Of a stretch of DNA of 40,636 bases, positions 25,168 through 31,706 are shown piece after piece. Source of the stretch: CAZVFX01 sp964626565. GTDB lineage: Bacteria; Myxococcota_A; UBA9042; CAIXZC01. A program made the position numbers and the translations under genes. The notes beneath the pieces were generated by a model. That model saw only the letters and a list, made by a program, of their open reading frames with translations, had not been told where the DNA came from and searched no databases. The stretch spans positions 1 to 40,636 of the forward strand of contig CAZVFX010000065.1 in NCBI GenBank assembly GCA_964626565.1, in the 5' to 3' direction. Every line of letters starts with the position of its first letter. The stretch's first letter is position 1.

Positions 25168-25848
25168 ATGCCCTGGTGGGGATGGCTGGTAATCGCGTTT
25201 GTGATCTGGACGGTGGTAAATAAGGTGCGGGGCTTGCTGAAGGGTGGAGTTCCAGCCAACCTGGACGAGGGGATGGCGCAGTTCAAAGAGCTGATGCAGA
25301 AGAACGAGATGTTGAGCCAATTGGGTGACAAGCTAGGCGTGAAATCGTTGCTTGAAGAGAAGCTGGCGGCCCAGGCGCCCGCGGCCGTCCCTCCGCTCCC
25401 GGGGGCATCTCCACCGGCCAAGCCAAGGGGAACGGCTGAGAAGCCCCGGGCGAAGCTCAAGTCCCAGGACGACGTCGCGGCGGACAAGCGCTCCGAGGAG
25501 ATGCGGACTCAAGGAGCGGTTGAGCGGCAGAAGAAGAATCTGGACGAGCTGCTGGAAGCGTGGCGGTATGGCAGTTGGATCCGGGCCGACGAGGTTGCCC
25601 GTCGCATCGTATGGGAGGAGGAGACCGCGGTTGACGGGTTGAAAAACGAGGCTCCCCGCCTGGCGCTGCTTTACCTGGGTACCAGCGCCTATCGCACTGG
25701 TGCGCTTCAGGAAGCCCGCGCCTTCATGATCGCTTCCACTGCGGATGTACGCTCGCTGGACGCAGAGACCGCAGCCGTGCTGGAGAAGCGAGCGGGCAAG
25801 ATGGGGAAGATGCTGTCGGATCGCTGGCGGAGGCTGCAAGCGGCTTGA
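25168..25848 (+). CDS. Single-pass membrane protein with coiled-coil and alpha-helical repeats
   Basis: A 226-residue protein not matched to a named family. GGAGG precedes the ATG at 25168 by seven bases. Residues 1-19 (WWGWLVIAFVIWTVVNKV) form one membrane segment with a short N-terminus and a basic following segment, so the body is predicted cytosolic. Residues 25-70 form a charged helix (MAQFKELMQKNEMLSQLG). A Pro/Ala-rich linker at 72-100 precedes a long helical C-terminus (115-226) with features of tetratricopeptide-like helix pairs (ALLYLGTSAYRTGALQEARAF). A role as an adaptor or anchored scaffold is possible. It is divergent from the collagen-like gene and convergent with the hydrolase gene. 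Confidence 0.75.
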   Translation: MPWWGWLVIAFVIWTVVNKVRGLLKGGVPANLDEGMAQFKELMQKNEMLSQLGDKLGVKSLLEEKLAAQAPAAVPPLPGASPPAKPRGTAEKPRAKLKSQDDVAADKRSEEMRTQGAVERQKKNLDELLEAWRYGSWIRADEVARRIVWEEETAVDGLKNEAPRLALLYLGTSAYRTGALQEARAFMIASTADVRSLDAETAAVLEKRAGKMGKMLSDRWRRLQAA

Positions 25849-25859
25849 GGAAGAACGGC

Positions 25860-25880
25860 GGGTCCAGGGTCCGGGGGCAG
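25860..25880. repeat. Short GGGTCCA heptamer array
   Basis: GGGTCCA, GGGTCCG and GGGGCAG stand in register between two convergent genes, the third occurrence of the GGGTCCA word in the window. The phase can be followed weakly to about 25908, where CTGCTAA includes the stop codon of the minus-strand gene. Confidence 0.7.
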
Positions 25881-25904
25881 CGTCCCGGGTAAACGGCAGA
25901 ACTG

Positions 25905-27053
25905 CTAACCACCGATCCAATCAAACTCGGGTTTTTCAAGGGTGTCCAGGAACTGGGCCCAGGCTGTCGGTTCTTGCTTGACGTGGTGTTCGAGCCATGG
26001 CAGGGCGAGGGAGATAGCCAGGGGGGTTTGCTTCTCTGAGCCCATGGTGTCGGCCCGGTTGTCCCCGCCGCCGAAAACCAGGAGGCAGAAACCGAACTCC
26101 GCAGTTTCGCACAATTCCAGGCCGGGACCCTGCTGGTCGCTGAAGCCGCAATGGTCGGCTTCCGGGAGCTCGACGAAGTACTTCATCGTCTCCTCCGGCA
26201 GCGCCTCGTAGATGGGTATTGCATTCATTTCGGTGGGACAGATGCAGTCCCAGGTTCCCTGCATGATAAGTGTCGGTAGTTCCAGGTCTGCGGCTGCCTC
26301 AATTGGGGACAGACCGTTGATGGGAATGGAATCGATGTTTCCCAGGGGGGCGAGGGAAACCACTGCGACGGGCGGAGTTTCTTCGAACAGGCCGGTGGCT
26401 ATCGCGTCAATGCCGGCCCCCGAGCCGGTGGAGTGCCCCATCACAGCGACTACCGGCGCTACTCTGCCGAAGAAATGCGAACCTTCGTCCGCACCCCAAA
26501 CCTGCAGCGTGTCGGCCATGTGCGCGAGGTCGGCCGCGTACTCATCGATGTCCACCGTGTTGGCTTTGTTCAACTTGTCGGGGAGCGCAACGATGTAGCC
26601 CCGGGGGACCAGTGCTTCCCAAACGTATCGGTAGTCGCCGAATGATTGTTTGTAACCGTGGCCGAATACAACAACCGGGAAGGGACCCGGCGCCACCGCT
26701 GCGTCTTCCCCTCCTTCGCAAGCCGGATAGTAGATGGATGCGGACAGGTCAGCGTACTCTTCCGAGGGCGGACCGAGGTCGGCGTACATGGAGCCGATGG
26801 GGCAGGGGGAATCCACGGTCCCGCAAGGGTTGCATACCGGCAGCGTCACTTCTTCCCCTGCGTCTGCCGCACCAACCTGCCCATCGGGGGGAGGGTTAGA
26901 TTCGTCGGGAACCGATCGGTCGGGAAGTACCGCGTCGGCATCGCCGGCGGTAGCATTGCGGTCGTGAGGAAGGTCAGTCTGCCCGTCGCCGCCTACCGTT
27001 CCGGAGCAGGCGCAACAGACGGGTAGCAGCAGTAGTATGAGCCATCGAGTCAT
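25905..27053 (-). CDS. Alpha/beta-hydrolase lipoprotein (dienelactone hydrolase/esterase-like)
   Basis: A 382-residue protein starting at 27053. The N-terminus is a lipoprotein-type signal (LLLLPVCCAC) followed by an acidic, Pro-rich tether to about 70. The catalytic domain shows VVVFGHGY (oxyanion strand, about 127-134), the nucleophile elbow Gly206-His-Ser208-Thr-Gly210, Asp269 in QGTWDC and His301 in EADHCG. This order fits dienelactone hydrolase, PAF-acetylhydrolase or polyester-hydrolase relatives. Several Cys pairs (CNPC, DCIC) suggest disulfides in an exported enzyme. The substrate is probably an ester, unidentified. There is no Shine-Dalgarno sequence before the ATG, and the predicted transcription start falls on the A of ATG, so a leaderless mRNA is likely. 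Confidence 0.85.
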   Translation of the reverse strand: MTRWLILLLLPVCCACSGTVGGDGQTDLPHDRNATAGDADAVLPDRSVPDESNPPPDGQVGAADAGEEVTLPVCNPCGTVDSPCPIGSMYADLGPPSEEYADLSASIYYPACEGGEDAAVAPGPFPVVVFGHGYKQSFGDYRYVWEALVPRGYIVALPDKLNKANTVDIDEYAADLAHMADTLQVWGADEGSHFFGRVAPVVAVMGHSTGSGAGIDAIATGLFEETPPVAVVSLAPLGNIDSIPINGLSPIEAAADLELPTLIMQGTWDCICPTEMNAIPIYEALPEETMKYFVELPEADHCGFSDQQGPGLELCETAEFGFCLLVFGGGDNRADTMGSEKQTPLAISLALPWLEHHVKQEPTAWAQFLDTLEKPEFDWIGG

Positions 27054-27059
27054 CGGTTG

Positions 27060-27088
27060 ATTATCATTAATCTCCAGGAGATTATCAA
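27060..27088 (-). promoter_or_regulatory. Promoter giving a leaderless hydrolase mRNA
   Basis: On the minus strand: TTGATA (27083-27088), a 17-bp spacer and GATAAT (27060-27065). The +1 position expected from this -10 box is 27053, the first base of the start codon. Both boxes lie in an 8-bp direct repeat (GATTATCA on the plus strand, 27059-27066 and 27080-27087), exactly 21 bp apart. Confidence 0.55.
27068..27084. promoter_or_regulatory. Operator-like palindrome inside the hydrolase promoter
   Basis: TAATCTCC-A-GGAGATTA is a perfect inverted repeat with 8-bp arms. It lies mainly in the spacer between the -35 and -10 boxes, the classic position for a repressor or an activator that reshapes the spacer. 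The binding protein is unknown. Confidence 0.5.
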
Positions 27089-27139
27089 ATCACTTTTGTA
27101 GCGCTGTCCCGCGGGCGGGTACGAAAAGCTCCTCTTTCG

Positions 27140-27148
27140 TGCTAACAT
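27140..27148 (+). promoter_or_regulatory. Extended -10 promoter of the beta-propeller-like lipoprotein
   Basis: TGCTAACAT is an extended -10 (TG-N-TAACAT). No good -35 lies upstream, as is common for this class. The expected start near 27155 leaves a 32-nt leader with GGAGG (27174-27178). Confidence 0.35.
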
Positions 27149-27186
27149 ATCGAACTGAGGTCGCTGTTTTTCGGAGGTTGTCCGCC

Positions 27187-29421
27187 ATGAGATTCATACA
27201 CTTGCTGCTCCTTTGCTCGGTTCTGTCAGGATGTCTTTCCAAGCCTGCGCCATGGAATCCCGACTGGGGGACTGCAGAAGATGAGATCTTCGAGGACAGA
27301 CGTTCCGGAGAAGGGACCCCCGGCGAAGTGGGTTTGCCCGGCGACCTGGGAGGTGAGTTGCCTGCAGACGTGACGGGAGAAGAACTGCCTTTGGACCTGT
27401 TGGCCGACCTGGCGCCGGACACTCCGCCCGACCTGACGTCGGACACTCCGCCCGACCTGGTGGATCTCGAATTGACCGCAGACATTGTTGATGTGCCGGA
27501 CATCGCCGAAGTTGCCGACATTGACGACGACCACGTCGACCTGGTTTCCCCGGACCTGGAGGACGTCGAGTCTGAGCTGCCCGTGGATTTGGTGGAAGAG
27601 ATCGAGCCCGACGTGTGCGAACCGGATTGTGAGGACCTCGAATGCGGTTCCGACGGCTGTGGCGGGACGTGCGGAGAATGCGTTGAAGGGGACTTCTGCA
27701 TAGCCGGTGAGTGCCACCCCGACTACTGCCTGGAGGGTCTGGAGGAATTCGGGTGTTGTCTGGACGGCGTCGCGGTGTGGTGCGGGGAAGACGGGCTGGA
27801 CTGGGCGGACTGCGAGGATGCGGGGTGCGGTTGGGAGGAGGGACAATATTCGTGCGGCTCGGTGGGTGAGGATCCGCTCGGAGAGTTTCCGCTGGCATGC
27901 TGCCTGTCCGATTGCGAAGGAAAGGCGTGTGGGCCCGACGGCTGCTGGGGGGATTGCGGCGAGTGCGAGGACGATGGCAACGACTGCACCGACACGAGCT
28001 GCGATTCCGGCACATGTGTGCACCAGAACAACGATGACAACGAGTGCGACGATGAGGATCCGGATACGGTAACAGTGTGCCTGGAAGGAGACTGCGTCTG
28101 TGTTCCCCAGTGCGAGGGCAAGGATTGTGGCCCGGACACCTGCGGCGGAACCTGCGGGCAGTGCGGTGATTTCGAGGAGTGCCAGGCTGGCCAGTGCATC
28201 TGCCTGCCCGACTGCGAGGGCAAGGAGTGCGGCGACGATGGATGCGGGGATAGTTGCGGTTCGTGCGATCCTTTCGGCGGCTACGCCTGCATCTCCGGCG
28301 GGTGCGCTTGCGCCCAGGCGCCGGTAATCGGCAAAGCGGTATTCAACAAGGAGAAGAGCAACGGAGACTACCAGTTCTGCTACGGCGCTGCCAAGAGCGC
28401 AAACGGCGGATATCTCCTGGTAGGCAGGGCATACGAGTCGACCCTTGACGATGAGATCGCAATCTGGCGGCATCAGCCCGACGGCAGCCACACCTACGGA
28501 GAATCGGGCACCGGGCCGTGGGACGAAGGCCGGGCGGTTGTGCCGTCCGGCGCAGGCACGTACATGCTGGGAGGGTCTTCGTCGAAACCCGGAGGACCCA
28601 CCAAGCGGGATTGCCGTCTTGCCAAACTTCACGAAAGCAATCATACGCTGGCGTGGGACAAACACTTCGGTGGGTCATTGATGGAGGAGTGCTACGACCT
28701 TGAGACCCTCCCCAACGGCAATGGTTTCGTGATGGTTGGGTACAGCGAGAGCTTCACCAATGGGGGCAAGGACCTGTGGTTGGTTCACGCCGACACCGGC
28801 GGGGTCCAATCAGGCGCCTATCACTACGGCAGCACCGCAGATGACGGAGGGCGGGGAGTAGTGGTGGCGGATGACGGCTATGCTATCGCGGGGTGGACCA
28901 AGGGGAGCGGGAGTTCGGAAGCGTGGCTGGTGAAGATGACGCCGTTCGGGGCAGTTTCCTGGGAGGTTATCCTAGGACCGGGGGCGGCGTACGATTTGGT
29001 CCAGACCGAGGACGGCGGCTACCTGGTTGTGGGAGAGGGGACCGGAGAGGGAGCAGACGGAAAGGATGCTTGGGCCTGGCGGACAGACTCAGACGGTGAG
29101 CCCTTATGGGACACGCTTCTTCTGGGCGGGGCCGGGGAGAATTCGCTGTATGCAGTGACCGCCCACCCGGACGGCGGGTATGTGGCTGCGGGCAAGATGT
29201 CCACCGGTGCGGCAGGTAGCTCCGATGGTCTTCTGGTCCGCTTCTCTGATACGGGAGTGAAACACTGGGCCAGTGCGTACGGCGCGAGCAAAATGGATGA
29301 ACTGAACACCATCTGGATTGAGGACCCCGGACACATCGTGTTCGCAGGCACCAGAGAGGGCGACAACTATCAGCAGGAGAACATGTGGCTGGTCAAGCTG
29401 GGGTTGGAGTGCGGGAATTGA
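27187..29421 (+). CDS. Cys-rich lipoprotein with C-terminal beta-propeller-like repeats
   Basis: A 744-residue protein; GGAGG sits before the ATG at 27187 and the signal ends VLSGC, a textbook lipobox. A long acidic tether (about 25-140) repeats Asp-Leu and Asp-Thr-Pro-Pro units. Residues 140-380 contain four modules of the form CEGKxCGxDGCGGxCGxC, also found near the C-termini of giant lipoproteins 1 and 2, plus one CDDGN-like unit. From about 380 to the end there are repeating blades of delta-60/beta-propeller style: GGYLLVGRAYES, GNGFVMVGYSES, DGGYLVVGEG, DGGYVAAGKM and HIVFAGTREG, each followed by a Trp-rich strand. The predicted role is a surface-anchored propeller for binding. No catalytic motif is visible. 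Its stop is 3 bp from that of the convergent nitroreductase. Confidence 0.85.
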   Translation: MRFIHLLLLCSVLSGCLSKPAPWNPDWGTAEDEIFEDRRSGEGTPGEVGLPGDLGGELPADVTGEELPLDLLADLAPDTPPDLTSDTPPDLVDLELTADIVDVPDIAEVADIDDDHVDLVSPDLEDVESELPVDLVEEIEPDVCEPDCEDLECGSDGCGGTCGECVEGDFCIAGECHPDYCLEGLEEFGCCLDGVAVWCGEDGLDWADCEDAGCGWEEGQYSCGSVGEDPLGEFPLACCLSDCEGKACGPDGCWGDCGECEDDGNDCTDTSCDSGTCVHQNNDDNECDDEDPDTVTVCLEGDCVCVPQCEGKDCGPDTCGGTCGQCGDFEECQAGQCICLPDCEGKECGDDGCGDSCGSCDPFGGYACISGGCACAQAPVIGKAVFNKEKSNGDYQFCYGAAKSANGGYLLVGRAYESTLDDEIAIWRHQPDGSHTYGESGTGPWDEGRAVVPSGAGTYMLGGSSSKPGGPTKRDCRLAKLHESNHTLAWDKHFGGSLMEECYDLETLPNGNGFVMVGYSESFTNGGKDLWLVHADTGGVQSGAYHYGSTADDGGRGVVVADDGYAIAGWTKGSGSSEAWLVKMTPFGAVSWEVILGPGAAYDLVQTEDGGYLVVGEGTGEGADGKDAWAWRTDSDGEPLWDTLLLGGAGENSLYAVTAHPDGGYVAAGKMSTGAAGSSDGLLVRFSDTGVKHWASAYGASKMDELNTIWIEDPGHIVFAGTREGDNYQQENMWLVKLGLECGN

Positions 29422-29424
29422 AAG

Positions 29425-29964
29425 CTAGAACCTGTCCTCGTGACTGAATTCGTTGATTTCGCGGCGGCGGGGGGTGACGGCTTCGGCGGCCGGGTAGCCG
29501 GCAGGAATCATTGAGACCACTTCATAGCCTTCGGGAACGGCGAGGACCTCTCGGGCCCTGTCATGGTCGAACAGCCCAACGATAACCGTGCCCAGTCCCA
29601 AGGCGTGGGCGGCCAGGCACAGGTTCTGGTTGGCCAGCCCCAGATCATACATGAACCAGTCGCCGAATTTCGTGGTGCTTTCCCCTTTCTTGAAACCGGC
29701 CTTCCCGGCTTTTGCGCATAGCACAAAGACCACGGGCGCCTCCACCATCGCGTCGAAAGCGGGGTTACGGCCCAGGGCCCCCTGAAGCCCTGCCTTTTGT
29801 TCCGCATCCTTTACCACGACCACCTCCCAGCACTGGGTGTTGGCCCATGACGGGGACCAGCGTACAGCTTCCAGCAACTGGTGCAGCAGTTTGTCGGGAA
29901 TGGGGTCGCTCTTGTATCGCCGAATGCTGCGGCGTTCCTTAATTGTCGTCAGAATGTCTGTCAT
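29425..29964 (-). CDS. Nitroreductase-family FMN oxidoreductase
   Basis: A 179-residue cytosolic flavoprotein. GGGAGGTGG precedes the ATG by six bases. Family signatures run in order: RRSIRRYKSDPIP at the N-terminus (FMN phosphate-binding Arg residues), WSPSWANTQCWEVVVV (family SPSxxNxQPWxF), GDWFMYDLGLANQNLCLAAHALGLGT and the C-terminal VSMIPAGYP. Length is normal for the short nitroreductase branch. Members reduce nitro compounds, quinones or enones with NAD(P)H and bound FMN as homodimers; some have specialised roles, so the substrate is open. It is one of the few clearly housekeeping-type enzymes here and carries no export signal. Confidence 0.92.
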   Translation of the reverse strand: MTDILTTIKERRSIRRYKSDPIPDKLLHQLLEAVRWSPSWANTQCWEVVVVKDAEQKAGLQGALGRNPAFDAMVEAPVVFVLCAKAGKAGFKKGESTTKFGDWFMYDLGLANQNLCLAAHALGLGTVIVGLFDHDRAREVLAVPEGYEVVSMIPAGYPAAEAVTPRRREINEFSHEDRF

Positions 29965-30016
29965 GGAAAACCACCTCCCTGTCCAGAGTGCGTGTCAAGA
30001 ACTGCTGTCCTGAGGG

Positions 30017-30045
30017 ATGATAGCAGGTTATAGTATCTCCAGCAA
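30017..30045 (-). promoter_or_regulatory. Promoter of the nitroreductase gene
   Basis: On the minus strand: TTGCTG (30040-30045), a 17-bp spacer and TATCAT (30017-30022), giving a leader of about 46 nt. On the plus strand the same bases hold TATAGT (30029-30034), a possible -10 for the gene at 30064 with no good -35, so the two divergent promoters may overlap. Confidence 0.5.
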
Positions 30046-30063
30046 CGGAGGCGCCCGGACGGG

Positions 30064-31650
30064 ATGAGCAGATGGCTACTTATCGCAGTACTAATTGCGG
30101 GCCTGGGCTGTACGCGTCATCTAAGGCCCGGCAGCGAGTACGCAGACATGCCCCGCATGGGTGACGCCGAGCCTTCCGCGGAGGCTTCATCAACAGATTG
30201 GGAACGGGGCGAGGTGGTGGTGCGGGAGGGCACCGCGGCAGCCATCGCGGTCGACGGCCTTTTCCATGATTGGGAAGCGGTGCCGGTGCTGCTCGAGGAC
30301 AAGGCGGGCGACGCGGGTCCCACCGGAATCGATTTTACCCTGATAAAAGCGGCCAATGACGCTGACTATCTCTATCTCTACATGGAAATTGGCGTGGAGT
30401 TGGAGTTGGACTGGGGGCATCGGCTTGCGGTCTATCTCGACTGCGACGGAATCAAGGACTCGGGGCTGCTTACTCACGGTCTCGGCGCGGAAATCCGGTG
30501 GCTCGCGGGGGATCGGCAGGGGCAGGCTTTCGGTGCCAACGGCTTGCACGATATCTGGTTCACAGACATCGGGTTCAGGGCCGCGCCCGCGGTGAGTTCA
30601 GCCACTTTCGAAATGGCTTTCAACCGCCAGATGCTGGCGGCTGCGGCGCCGGCCTGTGTTGGAGAAGAGGTGTACATCGCGCTGGTCGACGATACCAAGG
30701 GACGACCCGGCAGCGGGCCCACCGATTTCGCACCCGAGGGTTACGGCAAGGTCGAGTACCGCTATGACGACGCTAAGGTTCCGGCCCCACCTCCGGTGGA
30801 TTTGAGCGTCAAGGACCCCGAGTGCGTTCGGCTGCTCACCTACAACGTGCTTTGGGATGGCATGCTGGAGCCGGAGAAGTCGGAGCATTTCCGGCGCATC
30901 CTCCAGGCGATTCAGCCCGACATCATCAACCTGCAGGAGATCATCGAACATGAAGACGCTGCGGACAAGGTGAAGGAGTGGCTGGGGGGAGAGTGGGAGC
31001 ATCTCGGGTATAGCGACCGGCTGACGTTGAGCCGCCATCCCATCGTGTGGGATTGGCCGCCGACGTACCAGCCGTTGAGCTCCCGGTACACCGTTGTGCC
31101 GGTGAAGATGTTGTCGGGACAGATGCTGGTGATCTTCAATGCGCACCTGTCGTTCGGCAGCAACGATGCGGACCGGCAGTGGGAGGCGGACAGCTTCATC
31201 GCATACCTGGAGGATATGACGACGCCGGGGGGCTGGGTGGATGCGGATGCCGGCACGCCGTTCGTTCTGGTGGGAGATTTGAACCTGGTGGGCGACTCTC
31301 AGCAGCTCACCACTCTGGTGACGGGAGATATCGTCAACGGGGACCGCTTCGGTCAGCCCCACTCCCCCGATTGGGACGGCACGGACCTCACCGACCTTTT
31401 TCCTCATCAGACGGGGAGTCGAATGGGGTTTACGTGGCAGTATGACGACGGGTCGTTCTGGCCCGGCAAACTGGACTATTTCATCTACTCCGACAGTGTT
31501 CTCGAAGTGAAGAACTCCTTCATCCTCAACAGCGCCGAAATGTCTGACGAAGAGTTGGCCGCATGCGGCCTGGAGCGTGAGGATACGGCTAAGGCCTCGG
31601 ATCACCTGCCGGTGGTAGTGGACTTCGTCACGATTCCATTGCATCCGTGA
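30064..31650 (+). CDS. Endonuclease/exonuclease/phosphatase-family lipoprotein with N-terminal CBM9/DOMON-like domain
   Basis: A 528-residue protein with signal peptide and lipobox (IAGLGC). GGAGG lies 13 bases upstream, farther than usual. Residues 55-235 resemble CBM9/DOMON-type beta sandwiches (IAVDGLFHDWEAVPVLLED; YLYLYMEIG; AVYLDCDG). Residues 255-528 are a Mg-dependent EEP domain with the expected residues: Asn261 (TYNVLWDG), Glu292 (NLQEI), His361 (FNAHL), Asp405 and Asn407 (VGDLNL), and Asp513-His514 (ASDHLP). The catalytic set is complete. EEP proteins cleave DNA, RNA, inositol phosphates or sphingomyelin; lipid anchoring and the sugar-binding-like domain suggest an extracellular nuclease or phosphodiesterase. 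The four-gene surface cluster begins 56 bp downstream. Confidence 0.88.
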   Translation: MSRWLLIAVLIAGLGCTRHLRPGSEYADMPRMGDAEPSAEASSTDWERGEVVVREGTAAAIAVDGLFHDWEAVPVLLEDKAGDAGPTGIDFTLIKAANDADYLYLYMEIGVELELDWGHRLAVYLDCDGIKDSGLLTHGLGAEIRWLAGDRQGQAFGANGLHDIWFTDIGFRAAPAVSSATFEMAFNRQMLAAAAPACVGEEVYIALVDDTKGRPGSGPTDFAPEGYGKVEYRYDDAKVPAPPPVDLSVKDPECVRLLTYNVLWDGMLEPEKSEHFRRILQAIQPDIINLQEIIEHEDAADKVKEWLGGEWEHLGYSDRLTLSRHPIVWDWPPTYQPLSSRYTVVPVKMLSGQMLVIFNAHLSFGSNDADRQWEADSFIAYLEDMTTPGGWVDADAGTPFVLVGDLNLVGDSQQLTTLVTGDIVNGDRFGQPHSPDWDGTDLTDLFPHQTGSRMGFTWQYDDGSFWPGKLDYFIYSDSVLEVKNSFILNSAEMSDEELAACGLEREDTAKASDHLPVVVDFVTIPLHP

Positions 31651-31706
31651 CGTAGACGGGGCAAAATGGAAGATCCAGGACGAGGGCTTTTCCGGAGGAA
31701 CGGAGT

